From assembly GCF_005887555.1 (NCBI RefSeq), contig NZ_VCIA01000001.1:1550001-1614000 (forward strand): a stretch of 64,000 nt of DNA. The letters run 5' to 3'. A model generated the notes under the pieces. The model was not told the DNA's origin, searched no databases, and worked only from the letters and a program-made list of their open reading frames with translations. The DNA comes from Lentibacillus cibarius (GTDB lineage Bacteria > Bacillota > Bacilli > Bacillales > Amphibacillaceae). Shown one piece after another: positions 48,365-58,111 of this stretch (its first letter is position 1; each line of letters begins with the position of its first letter). The position numbers and the translations under genes are program-made.

Positions 48365-48735
48365 CCACAATCGAAGGATATAATTCCACGTTAATATTGA
48401 TTTATTCACAAATTTTAAACAACATGTGGATAACCCGTATAGACTGGGTAAAATAATCCGAAACCGCTATCATTATTTGGTCGATTTCGGACTATAAATG
48501 GATCATCCATTTGTTTTTCCACAATGTTGTGCATAAAATTTTAGCGTTATCCACGAAAATCAACAAGTTATCAACAAATTCCTGTGGACAAATGTGGATA
48601 TGTACTAGGAAACGTTGTACGTCCACCAATTTCCATTGTTTTTTGGGAGTTTATCCGTTATTTCATTTTCCTTTTGTGGATAAAATTGCAACGCTTCAAG
48701 TAACACATCCACCATTGGCTGGTGACTGTGGACAA
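48350..48735. promoter_or_regulatory. DnaA-box cluster between tsaC (ywlC) and ywlB
   Basis: Perfect TTATCCACA boxes (as TGTGGATAA) lie at 48425-48433 and 48675-48683. One-mismatch boxes lie at 48350, 48402, 48515, 48528, 48547, 48568, 48583, 48593 and 48727. This density in under 400 bp is far above chance. B. subtilis has one of its known DnaA-box clusters at ywlC, a site that titrates DnaA away from oriC. The gap from 48275 to 48604 holds no gene besides this cluster. Confidence 0.8.
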
Positions 48736-49006
48736 ATACTTGTTTTGCCTGTTTTTCTTTTGCCAGCGCTAGAATGGTTTCCAGTAGAACAGGCAATGAC
48801 CCTGCCTTATTTTTCGTGACATAGAGCTGCTTCAGCCAATAAATGTCATCTTCCACCGTGTCTAGTACGAAGCAGCCTTCAATCGTGTCGTCTATCTCCA
48901 CAACATAGCCTTTTTCCAGCAATAGATTCTTTTCAACATCTTTATTATCTTTTAAAAAGCGTTGGAGCTTCTCTTCTGATGCATGGTTTGCTGCGATAAT
49001 TTCCAT
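48605..49006 (-). CDS. ywlB: Conserved YwlB-like protein (possible GNAT acetyltransferase)
   Basis: A 133-residue cytosolic protein with a compact alpha/beta pattern (VVEIDDTIEGCFVLDTVEDD, IYWLKQLYVTKNKAGSLPVL) that looks like an N-acetyltransferase core: substrate strand, then a loop and helix following LYV. The usual acetyl-CoA pyrophosphate motif is weak. ATG 49006 follows GAGGTGATCAAG. Name is given by position between spoIIR and tsaC, as in B. subtilis. Its 3' third carries two DnaA boxes. Confidence 0.65.
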   Translation of the reverse strand: MEIIAANHASEEKLQRFLKDNKDVEKNLLLEKGYVVEIDDTIEGCFVLDTVEDDIYWLKQLYVTKNKAGSLPVLLETILALAKEKQAKQVFVHSHQPMVDVLLEALQFYPQKENEITDKLPKNNGNWWTYNVS

Positions 49007-49060
49007 CTTGATCACCTCATAGCATTCTTTTTCTAGCATTCTATGCGGAAACTAGAAAAA

Positions 49061-49678
49061 CTATGACCAATCAAACCATTCAAAGAGAAAAAACTTCACT
49101 TCTGCCTTGTCTTCTTTGTCTTCGCGTTCGTCGGCTTTATTCTCGTCTTTTTCTTCCGCTTCAGCGACACTTGTTCCATTCGAAAAGTCTAAAAAGCACA
49201 ATGGCGGGAACAATACACACCACCAATTCGCACCTTTTCCTTTGCCAAGTGTGATTAGCACGGCTTCATACTCACCAGCGGGATATAAATACGACCCATA
49301 TAGCTTAGCTGGGAACGTAACATTTTTTCCGTACTCAACGTTGTAGGATTGCTCTTTATTTTCTTCTTTTAATACGTCACCAACGATTTTTTTAATTTCA
49401 GGAGTGCGGTTTTCTATCATTGTTCGCGCTTGCTCGATATTCGTAATATCCCCAACCCATTCCGTGATTGCAGCATTTACTTCATCACGAACTTTCCGCT
49501 TCAACTGTTGATCGTCCTGCTTATCACTGTTAGCCAAAATCCGTAGTCTAATTGCTTCATCCGGGATAACCTCTACATCTGATTGCGCATCAGATTCCAT
49601 TTCCTCACTCGTACTTACTAAAGGAAGTGAAAATAATAGAATAAAAAATATAATAATAGCAACCGTTATCTTCCTCAT
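49061..49678 (-). CDS. spoIIR: Stage II sporulation protein SpoIIR
   Basis: A 205-residue secreted signalling protein made in the forespore that triggers SpoIIGA to process pro-SigE in the mother cell. It has a signal peptide (MRKITVAIIIFFILLFSLPL), the family core IPDEAIRLRILANSDKQDDQ and KLYGSYLYPAGEYEAVLITL, and the WWCVLFPPLCFLDFSNG motif near the C-terminus, followed by an unusually acidic tail (EEKDENKADEREDKEDK). The start at 49678 follows GAGGGGA. Confidence 0.93.
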   Translation of the reverse strand: MRKITVAIIIFFILLFSLPLVSTSEEMESDAQSDVEVIPDEAIRLRILANSDKQDDQQLKRKVRDEVNAAITEWVGDITNIEQARTMIENRTPEIKKIVGDVLKEENKEQSYNVEYGKNVTFPAKLYGSYLYPAGEYEAVLITLGKGKGANWWCVLFPPLCFLDFSNGTSVAEAEEKDENKADEREDKEDKAEVKFFLFEWFDWS

Positions 49679-49761
49679 ATAAAAAATCCCCTCTCCAACC
49701 TGTTTAGCAACAGTCTGGACAGAGGAAAGAAAAAACATACTAGCAATCTAGCAAAAACTTT

Positions 49762-49846
49762 TCGTGAACCAGGGGGACACGCGTGAACCAAGGGGACAGG
49801 TTCACTGGGCCGCGCGTGAACCAGGGGGACAGGTTTACTGGTCCGG
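49762..49846. repeat. Three REP-like GTGAACCAGGGGGAC copies between spoIIR and prmC
   Basis: GTGAACCAGGGGGACA, GTGAACCAAGGGGACAGG and GTGAACCAGGGGGACAGG occur within 85 bp, with GGGCCGCGCG between the last two. The final copy runs into the 3' end of prmC, supplying its stop codon region. Confidence 0.8.
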
Positions 49847-50695
49847 AATACATGCATGAACGATGCGGTTTTTCCGATTAATGTCTGGCAGGATGGTGAT
49901 GGTGCTTTCCGGGATGGCTTGATGGAGCAGGTCTTTAACAGCTGTTCCTTGTTCATGGCCGATCTCCAGAAAAACATGGCCGGGCCGGTTGATCACTTGC
50001 GTTAAATCAGCAATTATCTGTTTATACGCTGCAAGACCGTCATCAGCAGCAAACAGGGCAAGCTCCGGGTCGAAGTTTTTGACGGTATCGGCCAGCTGAT
50101 CCTTCTCAGAGGCTGCAATATACGGCGGATTGGAGACTAGTATGTCAGGACGGATATTTTCATTGATTAGAGGCGCGAGACCATCTCCGTGTAAAAATGT
50201 CACATCCACCCCTAGCTTATCGGCATTTTCCCGGGCAACATGGAGCGCCTCTGGTGAAATATCTGTTGCATAAACGGTCGCATGCGGCAGTTCAAGTGCG
50301 AGCGTAATGGCAATCACACCACTGCCAGTACCGATATCAACTAACGTGAGCGGTTTGCCGGAAGCGTTGTGGATAACCTTTTCCACAAGTTCCTCCGTTT
50401 CTGGCCTTGGAATGAGTGTATGTTCATTCACATGAAAATCCCGCCCGTAAAATGGTGCCATCCCGGTCAAATGCTCCAATGGGATACCGGTTTCGACATG
50501 CTGCTGAATCCCTTGCCAGAAACGCTCTAAAACGGCTTCCGGCACAACATCGTGCATCATGGTCAAAAAGGTTGTCCGCGTCACTTGCAGACAGTCCATC
50601 AGCAGCAATTCGGCAAATTTAGGCTCGCGGCCATTTTGTTCTAAAAAAAGAGAAGCCCGGCGTAGGACTTCATACTGTTGCACATCTTTTTCCAT
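49835..50695 (-). CDS. prmC: Release factor glutamine methyltransferase PrmC
   Basis: A 286-residue SAM-dependent enzyme that methylates the Gln of the GGQ motif in release factors. An N-terminal helical domain (about 1-85) binds the release factor; the Rossmann domain has VDIGTGSGVIAITLAL, and the substrate-Gln-binding NPPY motif is in ILVSNPPYIAASEKD. It lies three bases after prfA, its substrate gene, so the two are coupled. The last residues (PDQ) and stop lie within a REP-like repeat. Confidence 0.96.
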   Translation of the reverse strand: MEKDVQQYEVLRRASLFLEQNGREPKFAELLLMDCLQVTRTTFLTMMHDVVPEAVLERFWQGIQQHVETGIPLEHLTGMAPFYGRDFHVNEHTLIPRPETEELVEKVIHNASGKPLTLVDIGTGSGVIAITLALELPHATVYATDISPEALHVARENADKLGVDVTFLHGDGLAPLINENIRPDILVSNPPYIAASEKDQLADTVKNFDPELALFAADDGLAAYKQIIADLTQVINRPGHVFLEIGHEQGTAVKDLLHQAIPESTITILPDINRKNRIVHACIPDQ

Positions 50696-50697
50696 GG

Positions 50698-51768
50698 TTA
50701 TTCACCAATTTCATCCAGTTTTTTTGCCTGTTCTTCCAAAAGCAGCGCGTCGATAAATTCATCCAGTTTGCCCTCCATCACCTGATCAAGCTTCTGGATC
50801 GTCAAACCGATACGATGATCAGTGACGCGAGACTGCGGAAAATTGTACGTACGAATACGTTCGGAGCGGTCACCGGTACCGACAGCCGATTTACGGTTCT
50901 CGTCAATCTCCGCCTGCGCTTCCTTCTGGTACATGTCATAAATACGCGCACGAAGCACTTTCATCGCTTTTTCCTTGTTTTTGATCTGGGATTTCTCATC
51001 CTGGCAGGAAACGACGATACCGGTTGGCTCGTGAGTCAAGCGCACTGCGGACATTGTCGTATTGACGCTTTGCCCCCCGGGACCGCTTGATGCGAACGTG
51101 TCGACGCGGATGTCTTTTTCATTGATGTCCACTTCCACATCTTCCGCTTCCGGCAAAACGGCAACCGTGGCAGTAGATGTGTGGATGCGGCCGCCGGATT
51201 CCGTTTCCGGGACACGCTGCACGCGATGGGCGCCATTTTCATATTTCAGCTTGGAATAGGCTCCTGTACCATTGACCATAAAAATGATTTCCTTGTAGCC
51301 GCCGACACCGGTCGTGTGCGCTTCAACGACATCAATTTTCCACCCTTGTGCCTCGGCATACTTGGCATACATGCGGTAAAGATCGCCGGCAAACAGCGCC
51401 GCTTCGTCACCACCGGCAGCCCCACGAACTTCCATGAACACGTTCTTATCGTCATTCGGGTCTTTTGGCAGAAGCAAGAGCCGAAGCCGTTCCTCCAATT
51501 TCTCCTTCTCATTGGTTAGCTCTTCAATCTCAGCTTTAGCCATGTCTTTCATTTCATCATCTGATTCGTCTTCCAACATTTCCTTCGCATCGTCCAGCTG
51601 CTGAGTCACTTCTTTATACTGTCCGTACGCCTGAACGACTTCCTCCAGATCAGATTGTTCCTTGGAATATTCACGCAGTTTAGTTGTATCATTGATTACT
51701 TCCGGATCACTGAGCAATTCATTCAATTTATTGTAACGATCTTCCAATGATTGTAAACGATCTAACAC
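50698..51768 (-). CDS. prfA: Peptide chain release factor 1
   Basis: A 356-residue class I release factor recognising UAA and UAG. The GGQ motif lies in [18 protein letters not shown], the anticodon-like recognition loop region precedes it ([18 protein letters not shown]), and [17 protein letters not shown] is the usual C-terminal segment. GTG 51768 ([12 protein letters not shown]) is preferred, six bases after GAGGTG; it matches MLDRLKSIEERY of B. subtilis. Three codons more are open upstream. Confidence 0.97.
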   Translation of the reverse strand: MLDRLQSLEDRYNKLNELLSDPEVINDTTKLREYSKEQSDLEEVVQAYGQYKEVTQQLDDAKEMLEDESDDEMKDMAKAEIEELTNEKEKLEERLRLLLLPKDPNDDKNVFMEVRGAAGGDEAALFAGDLYRMYAKYAEAQGWKIDVVEAHTTGVGGYKEIIFMVNGTGAYSKLKYENGAHRVQRVPETESGGRIHTSTATVAVLPEAEDVEVDINEKDIRVDTFASSGPGGQSVNTTMSAVRLTHEPTGIVVSCQDEKSQIKNKEKAMKVLRARIYDMYQKEAQAEIDENRKSAVGTGDRSERIRTYNFPQSRVTDHRIGLTIQKLDQVMEGKLDEFIDALLLEEQAKKLDEIGE

Positions 51769-51891
51769 AACGGTCACCTCTTTTCGATTAACATTCTAAT
51801 TATAATATACGCGGGTTGGCAGGTCAAAGTTATGACAACTTAGGAGTGAGTCAAGTTTTTGCGGGAAGTTTCTCTCGACTATAGTTAGTAT

Positions 51892-52040
51892 CTTACGCGC
51901 AGCACGGATCGGGAAGCGAAAGTCGCGCGACAGTCGGGTGAGTTGCACGGACCGGGGCAAAACCCGCGTGAAAATCGAGAAGCTCGCGCGGGGCGAGCCG
52001 AATCTCACGCAAAAATCAAGAAAGTCGCGTGGACCAGTGT
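51892..52040. repeat. GC-rich ~21-bp periodic block extending into the 3' end of tdk
   Basis: Successive units begin TCGCGCGACAG, TGCACGGACC, CGCGTGAAAATC, TCGCGCGGGG, TCACGCAAAAATC and TCGCGTGGACCAG at spacings of about 20-22 bp. The last unit and the following TTCCTGTCCCC overlap the final codons of tdk. Confidence 0.65.
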
Positions 52041-52645
52041 TCCTGTCCCCGCGGTTCTTCTTTGGGCTTGTTCGGGACGTCATGATGGTGGCGGCATCTT
52101 GGTTCATATGATTCTGATGCTCCGACGAGTATGACCGGGTCGTCATAGGAAGCGGGCTTTCCATTAATCAGCCGCTGCGTACGGCTTGCGGGAGATCCGC
52201 AAATCGGACAGATGGCGTTTAATTTGGAGACAGACTCGCTCTGGGCCATGAGTTTTGGCATTGGGCCGAATGGCTCACCGCGAAAGTTGGTATCTAATCC
52301 TGCAATGATCACGCGAGTCCCTTTATTCGCCAGGTAATCAACAACAGCGGTTATCTTCTCATCAAAAAATTGTACCTCATCGATTCCGACGACATCAATA
52401 TGCTGTTCGCCAAGGCTGTCAAGCAATTCCGCGGCATTTTTCGCAGGACGTGCAATAATTGACGTACCATTGTGGGAAACGACGGACTCATCAGCAAATC
52501 TGTCGTCAATAGCCGGTTTAAATACCCTGACTGACAAATTTCCATACGTTGCACGACGTACTCGCCGGATGAGTTCTTCCGATTTTCCGGAGAACATGCT
52601 GCCACAAATTACTTCTACCCAGCCGCTTTGTTTCATAACGTACAT
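52016..52645 (-). CDS. tdk: Thymidine kinase with repeat-derived C-terminal tail
   Basis: A 209-residue type II thymidine kinase for thymidine salvage. Walker A is [14 protein letters not shown], the Walker B Asp-Glu lies in [12 protein letters not shown], and the zinc-binding Cys residues are in [14 protein letters not shown] and YEPRCRHHH. The start at 52645 (MYVMKQSGW) follows AAGGGAGATCCCGAC. B. subtilis Tdk (195 residues) ends soon after RCRHHHEVPGKSKK; here about 13 further residues ([12 protein letters not shown]) are encoded by a repeat block, so the stop codon has been displaced. Confidence 0.94.
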   Translation of the reverse strand: MYVMKQSGWVEVICGSMFSGKSEELIRRVRRATYGNLSVRVFKPAIDDRFADESVVSHNGTSIIARPAKNAAELLDSLGEQHIDVVGIDEVQFFDEKITAVVDYLANKGTRVIIAGLDTNFRGEPFGPMPKLMAQSESVSKLNAICPICGSPASRTQRLINGKPASYDDPVILVGASESYEPRCRHHHDVPNKPKEEPRGQEHWSTRLS

Positions 52646-52762
52646 GTCGGGATCTCCCTTCAAGGTTGTAATTCTATTATGTAGCAATGGCTTGCTATTA
52701 TTTTTATTCGATATCAATTAGGAGGGTTCGCTAATGTTAAACATATCTTCGGGCGTAAAAGT

Positions 52763-52800
52763 GAAAAAACAGGCAACAATAGTTACATTGCCTGTTTTTC
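52763..52800 (-). terminator. Terminator upstream of tdk, ending rpmE transcription
   Basis: AAAAAACAGGCAA and TTGCCTGTTTTT make a strong stem with an 11-base loop. On the minus strand it follows rpmE after ~480 bp of repeats. Confidence 0.85.
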
Positions 52801-52814
52801 CTCTAAGAGACGTA

Positions 52815-53280
52815 TGCTGACCGGTCGGCTTCACTTTTTAATCAATCCAGCTTCCCGGGCTAGCGGCTCAGCTTTTTACTCAATCTAGCTTCGGCTCCCA
52901 GGGGCTAGTAGACTTCCTTCACCTCCGTACGATAAGTCAACAACGGCTCGCTATCGCTCGCCGTGTTTCCTTTATCTCCTACGGCGAACTCCAGTCTATA
53001 CGCCCCTAAACGGTCGCCTCAGCTTTTTAATCAATCCAGCTTCCCGGGCTAGCGGCTCGTGTCGTAAGCAATAACCCCTTCGAACGGAAAAACCGCCGTT
53101 CTACGGGTTTCTTGCTTACGCATGTCGCCGCTGACCAAGCCCGCTCAGCTTTTTAACTTAATCCAGTTCCGCCTCCCAGGGGCTCGTGTCATAAGCAATG
53201 GACACTTCAAACACCAAAACCGGGCGTTTTACGGTCCCTTGCTTATGCAGTCGCCCCTAAACGGTCGGCTTCACTTTTTA
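52815..53280. repeat. Complex dispersed repeat between tdk and rpmE
   Basis: A ~470-bp gene-free block with internal copies: AATCCAGCTTCCCGGGCTAG occurs twice, CTCCCAGGGGCT twice, CGTGTCRTAAGCAATR twice, CCCCTAAACGGTCG twice and CAGCTTTTTAAY three times. Its CGATAAGTCAACA and GTGTTTCCTTTATCTCC words recur in the 14.5 kb block. It also holds hairpins such as CGGAAAAACC...CGGGTTTCTTG. It would be transcribed as the rpmE 3' untranslated region. Confidence 0.85.
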
Positions 53281-53282
53281 AC

Positions 53283-53528
53283 TTACTTCATATTATATTT
53301 TTTCTTGAAGCGGTCTACGCGTCCGCCGACTTTATCCGCTTTTTGTTTTCCGGTGTAGAATGGGTGTGATGCTGAGCTGATCTCAGTACGAATTAATGGG
53401 TATGTGTTGCCATCTTCCCATTCAATGGTTTCCTCAGAAGTTTGTGTTGAACCGCTTAGGAATTTAAAGTCTGAGCTTGTATCCAAAAACACAACTTTTC
53501 TGTACTCCGGATGGATGTCTTTTTTCAT
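53283..53528 (-). CDS. rpmE2: Ribosomal protein L31, type B (zinc-free)
   Basis: An 81-residue large-subunit protein. [20 protein letters not shown] and [20 protein letters not shown] are L31 signatures. The CxxC zinc motif of type A L31 is absent and a ~15-residue insertion ([20 protein letters not shown]) marks the type B form, which in B. subtilis (YtiA) replaces the zinc form under zinc limitation. Here it occupies the rho-rpmE-tdk position normally held by the zinc-binding RpmE. Confidence 0.95.
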   Translation of the reverse strand: MKKDIHPEYRKVVFLDTSSDFKFLSGSTQTSEETIEWEDGNTYPLIRTEISSASHPFYTGKQKADKVGGRVDRFKKKYNMK

Positions 53529-53675
53529 AGTTTTTCCACTCCTTCTTGCCCTGTAACCTTTGGAAACAGAGTTATTGTAAGAGGTGACAGGCAGTATACC
53601 TTATCCAAACTCACATAAAAAGATTATAACAGTGGAGCGTTATGATTGCAATAGCAAACAATTCCTTGCACTTGC

Positions 53676-54956
53676 TTAACGTTCCATCTTTTTGCGTTTC
53701 ATTTCTTCTTCCATCTGCTGAAGAAATTCAGCGTTGTTTTTCGTAGCACGTAACCGTTTCAAGAAGCGGTCAAGAAAGTTATTAGAATCCTGCATCGTCT
53801 TGCGGATTGCCCACATTTTATCAAGATGATATTTGGAAACGAGCAGTTCTTCTTTTCGTGTTCCGGATTTCAGGATATCGATAGAAGGGAAAATCCGGCG
53901 CTCGGCAAGGTTGCGATCCAGATGCAATTCCATATTTCCGGTTCCTTTAAATTCTTCATATACAACGTCATCCATGCGTGAGCCTGTATCCACCAGCGCT
54001 GTTGCCAGGACGGTGAAACTTCCGCCTTCTTCAATATTTCTAGCCGCACCAAAGAAACGTTTCGGACGGTGGAAGGCTGCCGGGTCAATACCCCCGGAAA
54101 GTGTCCGGCCACTTGGCGGAATAACAAGGTTGTATGCACGGGCAAGCCGGGTGATACTGTCCATCAGCACGATGACATCGCGTTTATGTTCAACGAGACG
54201 CATCGCCCGTTCCAATACTAGCTCGGATACTTTAATATGACTTTCCGGTACCTCATCGAATGTGGAGCTGACGACATCTACATCTTCATGGACCGAGCGC
54301 TCGATATCCGTGACTTCTTCCGGGCGCTCGTCTACTAGCAAGATAATCAGTTTAGCATCCGGATGATTGATGGAAATACTATTGGCAATTTGTTTCAAAA
54401 GCATCGTTTTTCCGGCTTTTGGCGGTGCAACGATGAGTCCACGCTGACCGAAGCCAATCGGGGTCATTAAATCGATAATACGGGTCGATAAATTTTTTGT
54501 TTCTCGCTCTAGCTGCATGAATCGATCGGGATAAAGTGCTGTGAGCGCAGGAAAGTGCACCCGTTCTTTGGCCGTTTCCGGGTCTTCCCCATTCACCGCA
54601 TCAACGTGCAATAGCCCGTAATAACGTTCATTTTCTTTTGGCGGTCTTACTTTCCCGGATACTTTATCACCGTTACGCAAATCGAAACGGCGGATCTGTG
54701 AAGCAGAAATGTAAATGTCTTCAGCACTTGGAGAATAATTGATTGGTCTGAGGAAGCCGAATCCTTCTGATGGAATAATTTCCAGTATTCCATCCATAAA
54801 CAAGAAGCCGTCTTTTTCCGCTTGTGCTTTTAGTATAGCGAAAATAAGTTCCCGCTTTGTCAGTTTTGCATAATATGAGACTTTATATTCCCTTGCCTGG
54901 GCGTAGAGTTCCTTTAGTGTCAGCGTCTCTAGCTGGGAAATGCTTAATGATGCCAT
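53676..54956 (-). CDS. rho: Transcription termination factor Rho
   Basis: A 426-residue hexameric RNA helicase. The N-terminal Rho_N domain (SISQLETLTLKELYAQAREY) and the cold-shock-like RNA-binding domain (ILEIIPSEGFGFLRPINYSP) precede the ATPase core with Walker A in IVAPPKAGKTMLLKQ and Walker B in LIILLVDERPEEVTD; the Q-loop region VIPPSGRTLSGGIDPAAFHR is intact. Length is normal for Bacillus Rho. The 510-bp upstream gap could hold an autoregulatory leader. Confidence 0.97.
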   Translation of the reverse strand: MASLSISQLETLTLKELYAQAREYKVSYYAKLTKRELIFAILKAQAEKDGFLFMDGILEIIPSEGFGFLRPINYSPSAEDIYISASQIRRFDLRNGDKVSGKVRPPKENERYYGLLHVDAVNGEDPETAKERVHFPALTALYPDRFMQLERETKNLSTRIIDLMTPIGFGQRGLIVAPPKAGKTMLLKQIANSISINHPDAKLIILLVDERPEEVTDIERSVHEDVDVVSSTFDEVPESHIKVSELVLERAMRLVEHKRDVIVLMDSITRLARAYNLVIPPSGRTLSGGIDPAAFHRPKRFFGAARNIEEGGSFTVLATALVDTGSRMDDVVYEEFKGTGNMELHLDRNLAERRIFPSIDILKSGTRKEELLVSKYHLDKMWAIRKTMQDSNNFLDRFLKRLRATKNNAEFLQQMEEEMKRKKMER

Positions 54957-55468
54957 TCAATTCACCACACCTATTTATTTTTTTCCATCTATTTATAAAT
55001 ACTATGAATAATCGATAGTTTGTCCACATTTGTCTTTCGTTTTAACTACTCCATGTAGCCGACGTCCGATGTTTCTTTTTGTATCTTTACTGGCAGGTTT
55101 CAGGCGCATGCGCGCTTAAGTGGCGGCTATTTGGGGTTTTGGGCTGTTGGATCCCTCCCCAATTATTGCTACCTGAAAATATAAAAGAAATGAAGAGTTG
55201 TCGGAAGTAGAATTGAAGTTTGCCTATCTCTATATAATAACCATAGACTGCTATGAATAAACATCTACCATGATACCCTTTTATAAGTCAATAATCAACT
55301 CTATTTCAAAAATTTCATGAGAAAACAATCATGTTCAGAGAGGAGGTGTGTTCGAAAGTATTTTTACAGGAAGGGAGCCGAGTGAGTGACTCCCTTCCTA
55401 GTCTGTTTCCAAGTGTTGCAGAAGTCCCGGAGCAGGCTTATTCATAAAATCTATGTCAGTTGTTTTGC
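54957..55468. other. 510-bp gap between rho and glpX
   Basis: No gene is supported. A hairpin (55368-55399) lies near glpX. On the plus strand GAGAGGAGGTGTG precedes a 13-codon open frame (VFESIFTGREPSE) that runs into this hairpin; it is too short to call. The part next to rho should hold its promoter and leader. Confidence 0.5.
55368..55399 (-). terminator. Probable terminator of glpX
   Basis: AGGAAGGGAG and CTCCCTTCCT pair perfectly around a 12-base loop about 70 bp past glpX. The T run on the minus strand is poor (GTAAAAATAC), so efficiency may be low. Confidence 0.55.
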
Positions 55469-56437
55469 TTATGGCTCCATGACGAGATTTGGCTTTTTCT
55501 TCAGGCTGTGTTTACCGTCAATAAAACGAACTGTTCCGCTTTTCGCACGCATGACAACGGTTTGGGTTGTTACTTTCTCGCCTTTAAATTGGACCCCTTG
55601 CAGCAATTCACCGTCTGTTACACCGGTTGCAGCAAAGATAGCATCATCACCGCTACAGAAGTCATCCATGTAATAAACTTTTTCCAAATCAGCAATGCCC
55701 ATTTGGCTGCAGCGGGCAATATCTTCTTCGTTTGCCGGCATTAATTTTCCTTGTATTTCCCCACCGAGGCATTTCAGCGCAACGGCACTAAGAACACCCT
55801 CAGGAGCGCCACCGATGCCCATTAGAACATCAACACCGGTATCATCAAACGCGGTATTCATTGCCGCGGCTACATCGCCATCCGAAATCAATTTAATCCG
55901 CGCTCCGGCAGACCGGATTTCTTCAATTAATTCCGTATGCCGTGGCCGATTGAGGACAATTACCACCAGGTCCTCCATTGATTTATTACGGGCTTTAGCT
56001 ACTGCTTCGAGATTGTCTTTTACTGGTGCATTAATATCGATTTTGCCAACGGACTCTTTTCCGACAGCGATTTTCTTCATATGCATATCAGGCGCGTGCA
56101 GCAGATTTTTTTCATCTGCAATTGCGATAACTGCCAGGGCATTCCATGTGCCTTGTGCGACAATATTTGTTCCTTCCAGCGGGTCGACGGCAACATCGAC
56201 TTTCGGACCGGAACCTGTACCGAGATTTTCACCGATATAAAGCATTGGCGCTTCATCTTTTTCCCCTTCACCGATAACGACCGTTCCCTGCATTGGAATG
56301 GTATCAAAAACACTGCGCATAGCAGACGTTGCTGCATCATCTGCTTCATTCTTTTTTCCAAGACCCATCCAGCGTGCCGATGATTGCGCGGCAGCCTCTG
56401 TTACGCGAACGAGTTCCATTGATAAACTTCTTTCCAT
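55469..56437 (-). CDS. glpX: Fructose-1,6-bisphosphatase class II (GlpX)
   Basis: A 322-residue metal-dependent phosphatase of gluconeogenesis. [15 protein letters not shown] and [17 protein letters not shown] carry the metal-binding acidic residues; [20 protein letters not shown] is the conserved glycine-rich loop. GGAGAGGG precedes ATG 56437. It lies between rho and murAB, as in B. subtilis and relatives. Confidence 0.95.
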   Translation of the reverse strand: MERSLSMELVRVTEAAAQSSARWMGLGKKNEADDAATSAMRSVFDTIPMQGTVVIGEGEKDEAPMLYIGENLGTGSGPKVDVAVDPLEGTNIVAQGTWNALAVIAIADEKNLLHAPDMHMKKIAVGKESVGKIDINAPVKDNLEAVAKARNKSMEDLVVIVLNRPRHTELIEEIRSAGARIKLISDGDVAAAMNTAFDDTGVDVLMGIGGAPEGVLSAVALKCLGGEIQGKLMPANEEDIARCSQMGIADLEKVYYMDDFCSGDDAIFAATGVTDGELLQGVQFKGEKVTTQTVVMRAKSGTVRFIDGKHSLKKKPNLVMEP

Positions 56438-56613
56438 TGTTTCCCTCTCCTTTACGTAAAAATATCCTCATCCCAAAAGGATTTACATATGGAAAGGCGG
56501 CGGGATCTTATTTTTTTTGTGTTTGCCGTCTGTCCGTACACCCTAAGTCATTCATTTTTAACTAGAGCGTTTTTTATGTCTTTTTAGCAGGTGACTCCCG
56601 GTTCTCTTATTTT

Positions 56614-57900
56614 TTAGGAGTCTTGAAACTGTTCAATCTCTGCTTCATTCATTTCTTCCCGCCATACTTTGGCACCGAGGCTGTTTAATTTGTCTGTTAT
56701 TTTTTCGTAGCCACGGTCAATATGTTCAATACCAGTAATTTCAGTAATACCATTAGCCATGAGACCGGCAACAATCAGTGAGGCTCCTGCACGCAAATCA
56801 CTCGCTTTCACACGGGCACCCTCGAGCTGTGACGGTCCCGACACAATTGCAGAACCGCCTTCCACCTTAATGGAGGCATTCATTCGCCGCAGTTCATCAA
56901 TATGTTTTAAACGTGCGGAATAAATGGTATCGGTCACAACACCTGTATTGGCAGCCTTTGTCAGCAGGGTGGTGAATGGTTGCTGCAAGTCAGTCGGAAA
57001 ACCGGGGTAAACCAATGTTTTAACATCGACACTGCGGAGCGTTTGTTTAGGAGCTATATAAAGCTGCTCATCACCTTCCTCAATTGTCACACCCATTTCG
57101 CGAAGTTTTGCAAGAACTGATTCAAGGTGCTGTGGGATAACATTGTCAATGATGACTTCATTACCTTGAGCTGCAGCAGTAATCGCGTATGTCCCGGCCT
57201 CTATACGATCCGGAATTATTACATGCTGACATCCGTGCAATGATGAAACCCCTTCAATTCGGATGACATCGGTGCCGACTCCTTTGATATTTGCTCCCAT
57301 ATTTGTCAGGAGCGTCGCCACATCGATGATTTCCGGTTCCTTTGCAGCGTTTTCGATAATGGTTTTACCCTTTGCCTTCACCGCTGCAAGCATAATATTA
57401 ATGGTTGCTCCGACACTAACCACATCAAGGTAAATTCTGGCACCGTGCAGCTCATTGGCACGAAGGTAGATAGCACCCTGTTCATTGGTAACCTCAGCAC
57501 CCAATGCCTCAAAACCCTTGATGTGTTGATCAATAGGACGCGGGCCTAAATGACACCCGCCCGGAAGACCGATAACAGCCTGTTTAAATTTACCGAGCAT
57601 GGCACCCATGAAATAGTACGAGGCACGCAGCTTTTTTACTTTTCCATTCGGAAGCGGCATAGATACCATTCCTGCTGGGTCAATATGTACCGTTTGCCCG
57701 TCCCAACTAACCTTACCGCCAATTTCTTCGAGCAAATCACCGAGATTGTAAACATCGGATATATTCGGCAGTCCTTCAATCATTACATCTGAGTCAGCCA
57801 GAAGTGCAGCCGGCAACAGCGCAACCGCACTATTTTTCGCTCCATTGACCCTGACTTTTCCATTTAGCAATCGGCCGCCTTCAATCAATATCTTTTGCAA
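56614..57900 (-). CDS. murAB: UDP-N-acetylglucosamine 1-carboxyvinyltransferase, second paralogue (MurAB/MurZ)
   Basis: A 428-residue paralogue of the enzyme at 24218-25555. Catalytic Cys116 is in [36 protein letters not shown] is the N-terminal signature. Low-GC Gram-positive bacteria usually have two MurA enzymes; in B. subtilis only MurAA is essential. Position next to the transaldolase and glpX identifies this one as MurAB. The C-terminal tail ([14 protein letters not shown]) is acidic and slightly long. Confidence 0.95.
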   Translation of the reverse strand: MQKILIEGGRLLNGKVRVNGAKNSAVALLPAALLADSDVMIEGLPNISDVYNLGDLLEEIGGKVSWDGQTVHIDPAGMVSMPLPNGKVKKLRASYYFMGAMLGKFKQAVIGLPGGCHLGPRPIDQHIKGFEALGAEVTNEQGAIYLRANELHGARIYLDVVSVGATINIMLAAVKAKGKTIIENAAKEPEIIDVATLLTNMGANIKGVGTDVIRIEGVSSLHGCQHVIIPDRIEAGTYAITAAAQGNEVIIDNVIPQHLESVLAKLREMGVTIEEGDEQLYIAPKQTLRSVDVKTLVYPGFPTDLQQPFTTLLTKAANTGVVTDTIYSARLKHIDELRRMNASIKVEGGSAIVSGPSQLEGARVKASDLRAGASLIVAGLMANGITEITGIEHIDRGYEKITDKLNSLGAKVWREEMNEAEIEQFQDS

Positions 57901-58111
57901 TTACGAGCACCTCATTTCTTGACGAACACGTGAGATTTGAGTAGATGTCCCCCGAGTTAGTTGCAGCCTTGTACGCAGTGCCGGATAAGGCTGTCATTGC
58001 GGGTTGCATCCACATTTCACCTTATCCTGCACGTTTTTCCCAGTTTTATGCATTTTTATTTACTTTGGAGAGGCAGGAAAATATATGACTTAGGCTGTAT
58101 TTAGCTGATGT

